Origin: Bacteroidota bacterium
Lineage (GTDB): Bacteria; Bacteroidota; Bacteroidia; B-17B0; Aurantibacillaceae
Length of the DNA: 64,000 nt
Assembly: GCA_030692515.1 (NCBI GenBank)
Contig: JAUXZS010000056.1
Span: forward strand, 310,001-374,000
Direction of reading: 5' to 3'
Shown here piece by piece: positions 45,423 to 53,679 of this stretch (within the stretch, counting starts at the first letter, position 1; every line of letters starts with the position of its first letter). Below the pieces are notes generated by a model. The model was given only the letters and a program-made list of their open reading frames with translations. It ran no database searches and was not told the DNA's origin. Made by a program: the position numbers and the translations under genes.

Positions 45423-47364
45423 TAAATTAATTGAAAAAATTCCGGCGCACATAAAAATTTTAATAAAACTTTATTTATTAAATCTAATTCTGTTTTTTCT
45501 TATCCGAATAATTTTTTACAACATTAATAAATCTTCAGATGTTGAAACAGCCTCTGTGTTTGAAAGATTTTGGGCTTTTAGAATGGGCTTAGAGTTCGAT
45601 ACCGCCGTATTTTGCTGGATTGCATTTTTACCAACATTAATTTTTTCGATAAGTCATTTTCTAAACCATAAAATAAAAAAGCTTTATGTTTTTGGGTTTT
45701 ACTCATTTCTTATTTTAGAACTCATTTATTTTTTTGTTGCTATTGCAAACATTCCTTATTTCTCACAATTTGGAAATCATTTAAATAAAAATGCTTTGTT
45801 GTGGAGCGAAAACCCCGGTTTTGTTGTAAGTATGATTTTTGGAAGTTTTTCGTATTGGGGATATTTGTTATTGTATTTTGTAATAGCATTTATGTTTGTA
45901 AAAATTTCGAGACAACTCTTCAATACGTTTAAAATAAAAATGGCAACCGAGCAAAAGATGAATTTAATTTTTGTTGCAATAATTTTTATAGTGTTTTCGG
46001 CCATTGTAACATTAGGCGCCAGAGGCAGAGCATCAGATAGGAGCGGGCTTCATGAGGGACTCTCAATTGTATCGCAAAACAATTTTGTTAATCAAGTTGC
46101 TATAAACCCAAATTTTACTTTTTGGAAAACTGTTTTTTATACCAAAAATAATCAGGCCTATGTAGTGCCAAAAAATATTAATGAGCAGATGGCATTTACA
46201 AGAAACTATTTGGGAGTTAAAGCACCTTTCGAACAAAACATTAACCGCCTAATAACCGATTCGCTAAATAAAAAATACAATTTTGTTATTGTAGTTATGG
46301 AGAGCATGTCTGTTTTTAAAATGGGATATTACAATGGTAAAAAGCTGACTCCAAATTTTGATAATTTAATTAAAGAGTCGGTGTTCTTCGATAATTTTTT
46401 CTCTTCAGGTATACATACGTTTAACGGTTTGTTTTCTACAACAACTGGTTTTCCTAGTATTTTGGCCGAAAAGTCCATGAAAAGTTATGTCAAAAAATCT
46501 TTTAATGGAATAGGACCATTGCTTAACGAAAAAGGTTACGACACCTATTTTTACACAACGCACGACCCGCATTTTGATAACATGGAGGGCTTTTTTAAAA
46601 TAAATAAGTTTAAACATTTTATTAGTCAATATGATTTTGATTTTTCAGAAGCAGAAAGTTCTTTAGGTGTTCCCGATCATTTATTGTTTGATAAACTAAT
46701 TGAGGTAACAAATGCTAGAAAAACAAACGAACCTTTTTTATCTGTATTGATGACAGCCTCTGACCATGGTCCTTGGTGTGTACCACAAAACATTCAGTTT
46801 AATCCTAATGGTGCAAACCAACAAGATAATTGTACGCTTTATGCAGATTGGGCAATTGGCAGATTTATGGAGCAAGCAAAAAAATTACCTTGGTACAATA
46901 ACACTATATTTATGTTTTTGGGAGATCATGGTTTGTCTATGGGACATACTTACGAAATGCCGCTATCTTATAATCATGTTCCTTTTGTAATTCATCAACC
47001 AAATTTATTTAAACCCGATACAATTTCTTATCCATCTTATCAACCAGATATTCCCGCAACTGTTATGGGAATAATTGGTGGCACTTACACAAATACAACT
47101 TTTGGGATTAATATTTTAAAAGAAAAGCATCCTTTTGTTGTATTTTCTGCAGATGATAAAGTTGGCTGTATTGATAGTTCGGGCTTCTATTATTATAAAA
47201 CACTAAACAACAACCAAAGCTATTTAAGAAAATATAAAAACTTAGATTCTAAAAATTACATAACTCAATACAAAAGTAAAAGCGATAGTTTAGAAAAAAA
47301 CATGATGATGATTTATGAATCGGCAAATTATTTAATAAGGAAAGATTATTTTTTATTTGAATAA
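45415..47364 (+). CDS. LTA synthase-like membrane sulfatase / phosphoglycerol transferase
   Basis: This 649-residue protein has about five N-terminal membrane helices, then a large periplasmic alkaline-phosphatase-fold domain. It shows the sulfatase-family sites YNFVIVVMESMSVFKMG, the presumed nucleophile Thr in SGIHTFNGLFSTTTGFPS, and the metal-binding FLGDHGLSMGHTYE. In Gram-negative bacteria such LTA-synthase-like proteins add phosphoglycerol or related groups to envelope glycans; the exact acceptor is unknown. It starts inside the recN stop region, an 8-bp overlap. Confidence 0.85.
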   Translation: MLDKLIEKIPAHIKILIKLYLLNLILFFLIRIIFYNINKSSDVETASVFERFWAFRMGLEFDTAVFCWIAFLPTLIFSISHFLNHKIKKLYVFGFYSFLILELIYFFVAIANIPYFSQFGNHLNKNALLWSENPGFVVSMIFGSFSYWGYLLLYFVIAFMFVKISRQLFNTFKIKMATEQKMNLIFVAIIFIVFSAIVTLGARGRASDRSGLHEGLSIVSQNNFVNQVAINPNFTFWKTVFYTKNNQAYVVPKNINEQMAFTRNYLGVKAPFEQNINRLITDSLNKKYNFVIVVMESMSVFKMGYYNGKKLTPNFDNLIKESVFFDNFFSSGIHTFNGLFSTTTGFPSILAEKSMKSYVKKSFNGIGPLLNEKGYDTYFYTTHDPHFDNMEGFFKINKFKHFISQYDFDFSEAESSLGVPDHLLFDKLIEVTNARKTNEPFLSVLMTASDHGPWCVPQNIQFNPNGANQQDNCTLYADWAIGRFMEQAKKLPWYNNTIFMFLGDHGLSMGHTYEMPLSYNHVPFVIHQPNLFKPDTISYPSYQPDIPATVMGIIGGTYTNTTFGINILKEKHPFVVFSADDKVGCIDSSGFYYYKTLNNNQSYLRKYKNLDSKNYITQYKSKSDSLEKNMMMIYESANYLIRKDYFLFE

Positions 47365-47372
47365 AATTTTAC

Positions 47373-47502
47373 CGCAGATTTCACAAATCCCAAAGAAATT
47401 CCATCTGCGATACGTGCATAAAATAAATGCTTAGTAGTATGTGAAAAGTTATAATATTATTATTTTTTGTTTATATCCGTGTGAATCAGAGAAATCTGAG
47501 AC
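47373..47502. repeat. Intergenic element with inverted arms
   Basis: The left arm CGCAGATTTCACAAATC (47373-47390) and the inverse complement of the right arm (47474-47502, containing CTCAGATTTCTCTGATTCAC) are similar. The right arm also resembles 29571-29599 (both ATATCnGTGT then GAGAAATCTG). It lies between the LTA-synthase-like gene and fabI. Confidence 0.5.
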
Positions 47503-47572
47503 TAAATTATTTATTTGTGAGACCATAATTTCGCCATAAATCGTATATTTACGCAACTAAAAACACACAAAA

Positions 47573-48382
47573 ATGGCACACAATTTACTAAAAGGAAAAC
47601 GTGGAATTATTACCGGAGCATTAGACGAAAATTCAATTGCTTGGAAAGTTGCTTTACGCGCGCATGAAGAAGGCGCAACATTTGTTTTAACTAATGCGCC
47701 AATTGCAATGCGTATGGGCGAAATAAATAAGTTGGCTGCCCAAACAAACTCAAAAATTATTCCCGCAGATGCAACGAGTGTAGAGGATATAGAAAAATTG
47801 TATACAGAAGCAATGGCTCATTTAGGAGGAAAAATTGATTTTGTATTGCACTCAATTGGAATGAGTGTTAATATCAGAAAAAATATTCCTTACCCAGAAT
47901 TAAATTACGACTATTTTAATAAAGGTGTTGATGTTTCAGCATTTTCGTTTCATAAATTATTAGCGGTAGCTTATAAATTAGATGCTTTAAATGAGCACGC
48001 TTCAGTTGTTGCGCTTTCATATATTGCAGCACAAAGAGCTTATCCATTTTACACTGATATGGCAGATATTAAAGCCATGTTAGAAAGTATTGCTCGTACG
48101 TTTGGTTATCATTATGGCAAACATAAAAAAGTTCGTGTAAATACAATTTCACAATCTCCAACCCGCACAACGGCAGGAAGTGGAATTAAAGGATTCAGCG
48201 ATTTTTACGACTTTGCAGAAAAGCAATCTCCATTAGGAAATGCCAGCGCTGAAGATTGTGCCAATTATACAATTAGTTTATTTAGCGATTTCACAAGAAT
48301 GGTAACTATGCAAAATCTTTATCATGATGGTGGTTACTCATCTACAGGAGTTAGCCAAGAACAACTAGACGCCATGAAATAA
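47573..48382 (+). CDS. fabI: Enoyl-ACP reductase (NADH), FabI type
   Basis: This 269-residue enzyme performs the last reduction in each round of fatty-acid elongation and is the usual triclosan-target type. The N-terminal LKGKRGIITGALDENSIAWK is the FabI nucleotide-binding start. DFVLHSIGMS and the SDR-type Tyr-x6-Lys (YTDMADIK) supply the active site. VNTISQSPTRTTAGSGI is the substrate-binding loop. It works with the acpP and fabF products encoded 35 kb away. DUF420 follows 12 bp later. Confidence 0.94.
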   Translation: MAHNLLKGKRGIITGALDENSIAWKVALRAHEEGATFVLTNAPIAMRMGEINKLAAQTNSKIIPADATSVEDIEKLYTEAMAHLGGKIDFVLHSIGMSVNIRKNIPYPELNYDYFNKGVDVSAFSFHKLLAVAYKLDALNEHASVVALSYIAAQRAYPFYTDMADIKAMLESIARTFGYHYGKHKKVRVNTISQSPTRTTAGSGIKGFSDFYDFAEKQSPLGNASAEDCANYTISLFSDFTRMVTMQNLYHDGGYSSTGVSQEQLDAMK

Positions 48383-48394
48383 AAAATTTAAATA

Positions 48395-48985
48395 ATGATT
48401 GCACTAAATAAATTCCAAGAAAAGGGAGTAAAATCAACTATTTATATTACAACAATTGCAGTTTGCGCATTGGTTGTTGTTTTAAACCAAAAGTGGATTC
48501 CCCACCCAGACAGTTTTCCAAGCTTTATTTATAAGTTGCCAATGGTAAACGCCTTTTTAAATGGATGTTGCACTATTCTTTTAGTACTCTCTTTATGGGC
48601 AATAAAAAACAAGAATATTCAATTACATAAAAAATTAAATCTAACAGCTTTTATTTTTAGCTCTGTTTTTTTATTGTGTTATGTTACTGCTCATTATTTT
48701 ATACCTGACACAAAGTATGGAGATATAGACCACGACGGCATAATGAGCGTATCAGAAAGCGCAGCAGTGTCTGGGATTAAACCAATATACGTGATTATTT
48801 TATTATCGCATATTTTTTTAGCGGTTGCGGTATTGCCGATGATATTATTATCTTTTTACTATGGGCTAACAGACCAACGCGAGAAGCACAAAAAATTAAC
48901 GCGCTTTAGTTATCCTATTTGGTTATATGTTACTATTACGGGCGTAGTTGTTTATTTGATGGTTTCGCCATATTATAATTACTAG
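48395..48985 (+). CDS. DUF420 membrane protein with an EF-hand-like loop
   Basis: This 196-residue inner-membrane protein has about five helices and the DUF420 landmarks (LPMVNAFLNGCCTILLVLS, LHKKLNLTAFIFSSVFLLC, HIFLAVAVLPMILLSFYYGL, HKKLTRFSYPIWLYVTITG). DUF420 relatives such as CtaM help cytochrome oxidase assembly. Between helices lies DIDHDGIMSVSE, which has Asp at positions 1, 3 and 5, Gly at 6 and Glu at 12, as in a calcium-binding EF-hand loop. Whether this binds calcium is unknown. The heme lipoprotein gene follows 13 bp downstream. Confidence 0.85.
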   Translation: MIALNKFQEKGVKSTIYITTIAVCALVVVLNQKWIPHPDSFPSFIYKLPMVNAFLNGCCTILLVLSLWAIKNKNIQLHKKLNLTAFIFSSVFLLCYVTAHYFIPDTKYGDIDHDGIMSVSESAAVSGIKPIYVIILLSHIFLAVAVLPMILLSFYYGLTDQREKHKKLTRFSYPIWLYVTITGVVVYLMVSPYYNY

Positions 48986-48998
48986 TTCTTCTGTATAT

Positions 48999-50393
48999 TT
49001 GAAGATACAAAAAACAAAAAAATATTTTTATTTAATTTTCTCAATTTTAATTTATTCGTGTGCACCAAATCCAAGCACAGACGAAATAAATTTAAATGCC
49101 GATAAAATTTCTTGGAGCCAAAACATCGGGCCAATAATTTTTAAGAATTGTACGCCTTGTCATCGTCCGGGCGAAAGCGGACCATTTAATTTATTAAGCT
49201 ATTACGATGCGGTTAAAAAAGCGAGGCTTATAAAATTTGTTACGCAAACAAATTATATGCCGCCTTGGCCTGCCGACGCCAGTTATACCCATTTTATCGG
49301 CGAAACTGTTTTAACCAAAACAGAAAAAGAACAAATAAAAATTTGGGTAGAAAACAACTGCCCGCGGGGTGACAGTTTATTAGAACCAAAAACACCAATT
49401 TATTATATTGGCTCTTATTTCGGAAAACCCGATTTGGTAATTCGTGCACAAAAATCTTATTCAATAAAAGGAAATGGCACCGACGCTTTTTTAATTATGA
49501 AATTTCCATATCAAATAGAAAAAGATACCATAATTGATTTTGTAGAGTTTGTTCCTAATCAACGTAAATTAATTCATCATGTTAACGGCCATTTAATTAG
49601 TTACGATAACAACCGAAAATTTAATTATTTATCTGGAGAATCTATTCATGAAGACACCAAAGCACAATTATTAGATGTCTATTCGCAAATGCATATTCCA
49701 TATACTGATAAATTGCAACCGCAATTTCCAACGCTTACACCAAATGTTGTTTATTATTTGCCGGGATATATTCCTCCCTCTTACCCAAAAGAAATTGGGG
49801 GCTATAAATTTAAAAAGAATGGCGCTTTTTTATTAAACAATATCCATTACGGGCCAAGCAACACTGGCCTTTCTGATAGTAGCTATATAAATGTGTTTTA
49901 TAGGAAATCGCCAATTAAAAGACCAGTAATAGAAAAACAACTCGGCACTTTTGGAATTTCAAAAATAGAGCCCGAATTTATTATTCCACCAAATCAAGTA
50001 AAAACTTTTCGTACACAAACCACTTTATCGCAACCCATTTCTTTATTATCCGTAAATCCACACATGCATTTAATTGGAAAAACTTTTTGGGCCTTTGCAA
50101 TAAAACAAAATGGCGACACTATCCCTTTAATTAAAATTAATAAATGGGATTTTAGATGGCAGTATTATTATACCTACAAGCACCCAGTTAAATTGGATAA
50201 AGGCACTACCATATTTGTTTATGGTACTTTTGATAATACAAATAAAAATTCTAATAATCCTTTTAGTCCACCACAAACTATAACACAAGGTAATGGAGTT
50301 GAGAGTATGAAAACAACCGAAGAAATGTTTCAGTTTATTTTCACCTATGTGCCATATAAAGAAGGCGATGAATTGATTAACCTTGAACGTTAA
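48999..50393 (+). CDS. Heme-binding lipoprotein with monooxygenase-like C-terminal region
   Basis: This 464-residue envelope protein starts at TTG. Its lipoprotein signal (YFYLIFSILIYSCAPN) places Cys21 for lipidation. A CxxCH heme site (CTPCHRPGESGPFNLLSYYD, C51/C54/H55) marks a c-type cytochrome domain. The rest has paired His motifs (LIHHVNGHLIS; NPHMHLIGKTFWAF) like copper type II ascorbate-dependent monooxygenases. A terminal electron-transfer or oxidative function is plausible. It follows DUF420 by 13 bp and converges with the SBBP-repeat gene. Confidence 0.75.
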   Translation: MKIQKTKKYFYLIFSILIYSCAPNPSTDEINLNADKISWSQNIGPIIFKNCTPCHRPGESGPFNLLSYYDAVKKARLIKFVTQTNYMPPWPADASYTHFIGETVLTKTEKEQIKIWVENNCPRGDSLLEPKTPIYYIGSYFGKPDLVIRAQKSYSIKGNGTDAFLIMKFPYQIEKDTIIDFVEFVPNQRKLIHHVNGHLISYDNNRKFNYLSGESIHEDTKAQLLDVYSQMHIPYTDKLQPQFPTLTPNVVYYLPGYIPPSYPKEIGGYKFKKNGAFLLNNIHYGPSNTGLSDSSYINVFYRKSPIKRPVIEKQLGTFGISKIEPEFIIPPNQVKTFRTQTTLSQPISLLSVNPHMHLIGKTFWAFAIKQNGDTIPLIKINKWDFRWQYYYTYKHPVKLDKGTTIFVYGTFDNTNKNSNNPFSPPQTITQGNGVESMKTTEEMFQFIFTYVPYKEGDELINLER

Positions 50394-50424
50394 ATGTTTA
50401 TTAGTTGTTTATTGTCTGATACAA

Positions 50425-52095
50425 TTAATTTACTATTATTCTTCCGGTGTGAACCGCTTTTTTCTCACTAATCACACGATACAAATAAACACCTTTGGCC
50501 TGTGAGGAAAAATCAAAATAATTTACGCTGTTTAAATTTTCGGTTAATAAAATTTCACCAAGCGAGTTATACAAAATAATTTGGCCGTCTCCATTAACTG
50601 TAAATTTGCCCTCATTAGGATTCGGATAAACGGTTAGTTGGTTTTTTATAAACTCTTCCTTAAAGCCAACGGATGATGAGCCTAAGAGTTTAGCTACAAA
50701 TACATCATCGCCGCAACCTTTAAATATGCTATTAGCACCAAATGAAACTGATGGACTATTAAACATGCCACCCACATATATTTCTGTTCCATTATTATTA
50801 ACTGCAATTGAGTTGCCAACCTCATCATAAGACCCTCCCAATGCAGTTGCAGCCCAGGCCACATTTCCATTTGGGCCGTGTGCTGTTACAAAAAGATCAC
50901 GATAACCAGGAGAAGGGTTCGTAAATGAAAAGCTTCCAAAATTAATACTGTTACTTATATAAAATCCCGTAACAAAAGCACTTCCACCTGCGTTTGTGCT
51001 CACACAATTACCAGCTTCTGAATCAGCGTCTCCATATCTGTTTGCCCATATCATGTTTCCGTTCAAATCAAATTTTGTCAAAAACACGTCGCTAGTGCCG
51101 GTTGTATTATTATTTAAGCTTGTGGCGGCAAAAGTTATTGAGGCACTACTAAACCCTCCGGTTACAAAAACGCTATTTTTTTTCACAGCAATTCCATTTC
51201 CTGTATCATCCAAACTTCCGCCCGCGCGAGTTGACCAAACTGCAGTTCCAGAACCGTTATACTTTACTACAAAAATATCTTGTGTTCCTGATGTTGAGTT
51301 ATTTAGTGCCCCCAATCCAAAATTAATGGAAGAACTTGAAAAAACACCAGTGGCATAAACATTACCCAAAGAGTCGGTAGCGGCAGAATAGCCAACGTCC
51401 GCATTTGTTCCCCCAGCATTTTTTGCCCACAGATTATTTCCATTAGAATCGTGTTTAGTAATAAAAAAGTCGTTGGTTGCGCCTGCGTTCGTTAAGTTTC
51501 CGCTTCCAAAATTAATAGTTGCGCTGCTAAAGCCACCTGTTGTAAAAACATTCCCCGAAGCATCTAATGTAATACCATAACCTCTATCTGTTGCTGAACC
51601 ACCAACGCTCTTTGCCCAAATTTCGTTTCCAGACGGATTGAGTTTAACAATGAACACATCACTGCTTGCCGACCCTGCATTTGTAAGCGTTGTGGTTCCA
51701 AAATTTATGGTTGGACTTGCATACCATCCAGTTATATATATATTTCCTGAAGCGTCAACTGCAATACCGTTACCAATGTCGCCCTCTGTTCCACCAAATG
51801 TTTTTGCCCAAAGAACGTTTCCTGTTGCGTCATACTTTACCAAAAAGATGTCGCCTGTCCCAACTCCAGGATTAGTTAATGTAATCGATCCAAATGTTAG
51901 ATTTATGCTAGTATACCATCCTATAACATACAAGTTGCCGCTGGCATCAAGTGCTGTTCCCATAGCGGCTTCACTTCCGGTTGAGCCTGCACTTTTTGCC
52001 CATTGCCATGTTGGACTTTGCGCAACCATTTTTTGCGTTTGTAAATATGTTACAAGAGCAAGAGATAATGCAAAAATTTTAGTGGTTGTTTTCAT
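50425..52095 (-). CDS. SBBP-repeat beta-propeller with T9SS sorting domain
   Basis: This 556-residue secreted protein has a signal peptide (FALSLALVTYLQTQKMVAQ). Seven repeats of about 60 residues follow, of the form GG...GNGIAVDASGNIYITG...INFG...DVFIVKY...GN.IWAK. Seven blades would close a beta-propeller. A T9SS type A sorting domain completes it (about 490-556, YPNPNEGKFTVNGDG to HTGRIIVN). The repeats are also visible at DNA level. No catalytic residue is known for SBBP proteins; adhesion or surface display is likely. Confidence 0.85.
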   Translation of the reverse strand: MKTTTKIFALSLALVTYLQTQKMVAQSPTWQWAKSAGSTGSEAAMGTALDASGNLYVIGWYTSINLTFGSITLTNPGVGTGDIFLVKYDATGNVLWAKTFGGTEGDIGNGIAVDASGNIYITGWYASPTINFGTTTLTNAGSASSDVFIVKLNPSGNEIWAKSVGGSATDRGYGITLDASGNVFTTGGFSSATINFGSGNLTNAGATNDFFITKHDSNGNNLWAKNAGGTNADVGYSAATDSLGNVYATGVFSSSSINFGLGALNNSTSGTQDIFVVKYNGSGTAVWSTRAGGSLDDTGNGIAVKKNSVFVTGGFSSASITFAATSLNNNTTGTSDVFLTKFDLNGNMIWANRYGDADSEAGNCVSTNAGGSAFVTGFYISNSINFGSFSFTNPSPGYRDLFVTAHGPNGNVAWAATALGGSYDEVGNSIAVNNNGTEIYVGGMFNSPSVSFGANSIFKGCGDDVFVAKLLGSSSVGFKEEFIKNQLTVYPNPNEGKFTVNGDGQIILYNSLGEILLTENLNSVNYFDFSSQAKGVYLYRVISEKKAVHTGRIIVN

Positions 52096-52147
52096 CTTCT
52101 TTTTTTATAGAACGAAGGTTATTTTTTTGCTTCATTCATTATTTTTT

Positions 52148-52540
52148 TTATTCTAATACAATATTCACTTCTAAGTTCTTTTTTTTATTCTCGAAGGTTA
52201 AACCAACACCTGAATTTGTATAACTAAAACCATTAACATCGGTATAACCTGCTTTTATAAAATAGTCGCCTTTGTTTAATCCTTCAATCTTGTAGCTTCC
52301 ACTAGCATCTGTTAAAATAGTTTGATCAAATGACGACGTTGCTTCGTTTGTTCCGTAGGCAATTGATACCCAAGCCAACGGCGCAGCTTCATTATTTCCA
52401 CTCGTGCCATTCTTAAAATTTATTGTGCCGCTAATACTGTTCTTTCCACCTACACCAGCAGCCTTTTTTTTACAGCCTCCTATTAAAATAAAAAATATTA
52501 AAAAACTAAACGCTATAATTATTTTCATTTTCATACTCAA
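52148..52540 (-). CDS. Lipoprotein with carboxypeptidase-regulatory-like domain
   Basis: This 130-residue lipoprotein has the lipobox ILIGGCKKK. A beta-sandwich like the carboxypeptidase D regulatory domain follows (SISGTINFKNGTSG, ILTDASGSYKIEGLNKGDYF, NLEVNIVLE). Its start overlaps the stop of the YceI-like gene by 4 bp (ATGA), a sign of translational coupling. The two lipoproteins are probably a functional pair on the outer membrane or periplasmic face, but the role is unknown. Confidence 0.7.
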   Translation of the reverse strand: MSMKMKIIIAFSFLIFFILIGGCKKKAAGVGGKNSISGTINFKNGTSGNNEAAPLAWVSIAYGTNEATSSFDQTILTDASGSYKIEGLNKGDYFIKAGYTDVNGFSYTNSGVGLTFENKKKNLEVNIVLE

Positions 52541-53358
52541 TGGTTTTTGTAAAATTGAGCGTTAAAACTAAAACTCATTTCATCGGCAATGTTGGTGGTC
52601 CATACACCATAGGTTTTATTATTAGCCGCACTTATATTACCTGTTTGGTCAGCAAGTGTTGGAACAGGAACCCATTGTACAGTTGATTTTGTATCAATAA
52701 AATCAGATCTTTTAAATTTTAGCTTGGCGCTAAACGATGCGCGGTATCTATCGTTAACTTGGTCTCCATTATTATCAAAATCGTTTGTTCCATTATATAC
52801 CAAATACATAATTGCAGGTTTTATAATTGGTGTTCCATCTGGAAATCCGCTAGGCGCACGATATTTATTAAATCGTAAGTTTCCAAAAACCACGTAACCG
52901 CTTCCTGACTTTACAAAACTTGAGCTGTTGAACCAGGCTGAATCACTATTCGGATTAGTTATCGTTTTCATCGAATCTAAATAAGTAATTCCCATATAAC
53001 TTCGAATACATTTTCCAATGCCATCCCTTCCGGGTTCGCCCGAATCAATCGATGAAAGTTGAACCCAAGCGCTTATACTGCATTTACTAAGATCGGATTG
53101 ATTAAATATAAATTTTGGATTGAAATTAAAGTTGTTGAAACGCCCGTTAAGCATCCCGGCAGACCAATCTAAATATTTTGATTCCCATGTAACATTACTG
53201 TGTGCTTTATCAAATGTCCAGGAAACATCCACAGATCCAGTTCCTGTAACAAGAGAGCTTTCAATTGGTGAAACCGAATCAATTTTTCGACAATTAATAA
53301 ATAAAACATTCACGATTAAACAAAATGATAACGCTATTATAAGTTTTTTGGTGTTCAT
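52537..53358 (-). CDS. YceI-like lipoprotein
   Basis: This 273-residue lipoprotein has a signal (LIIALSFCLIVNVLFINC) with Cys at about residue 23. A YceI-like barrel follows: WTFDKAHSNVTWESKYLDWS, MLNGRFNNFNF, SISAWVQLSSIDSGEPGRD, then GYVVFGNLRFNKY and FSAKLKFKRSDF. The inserted region at about 165-210 (DNNGDQVNDRYR) contains an Asp/Asn-rich loop. YceI proteins carry hydrophobic ligands; ligand and role here are unknown. It is coupled to the following lipoprotein by a 4-bp overlap. Confidence 0.75.
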   Translation of the reverse strand: MNTKKLIIALSFCLIVNVLFINCRKIDSVSPIESSLVTGTGSVDVSWTFDKAHSNVTWESKYLDWSAGMLNGRFNNFNFNPKFIFNQSDLSKCSISAWVQLSSIDSGEPGRDGIGKCIRSYMGITYLDSMKTITNPNSDSAWFNSSSFVKSGSGYVVFGNLRFNKYRAPSGFPDGTPIIKPAIMYLVYNGTNDFDNNGDQVNDRYRASFSAKLKFKRSDFIDTKSTVQWVPVPTLADQTGNISAANNKTYGVWTTNIADEMSFSFNAQFYKNH

Positions 53359-53383
53359 GAAATTTAATACCTATGGAAAATAA

Positions 53384-53679
53384 AGATAATTTATTCTAAT
53401 GGATAAACAAAAAACTTCAGAAAGGGTCTAGGATAAATTATTAAGTCATATAAGGTTTGCGACAAGCTTTTTAATTAGGGCGCTGTGAACAAAAATCTTT
53501 TTTTATGGTAGCTTCATGCCTACGTTGAAATATTTGTTTTATATATTTTATAATACCTGGAATGAAAAATGTTGATTTTTAGCGAAAAAAGCGAGTAATA
53601 TTAAAATATATAATTACCTTAGCATCTTATTTGATACCAACTAGTTATAAAAATCTAAATCCATTTAAAATTAACAAGC
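53384..53679. other. Gene-free interval before the PNGase F-like gene
   Basis: This A+T-rich interval has stops in all frames and no convincing hairpin or repeat. It presumably holds the divergent promoters of the YceI-like lipoprotein gene and the PNGase F-like gene, but no clear TAnnTTTG box was found. Confidence 0.4.

Noticed and set aside
50600-52000. Regular DNA repeats as a CRISPR-like array
   Set aside because: The repeats are about 180-190 bp, lie in frame and encode SBBP blades; there are no short identical repeats with unique spacers.
51638-52156. 172-codon open frame opposite the SBBP-repeat gene
   Set aside because: It arises from the repeat composition of the coding strand; the SBBP protein is clearly the real gene.
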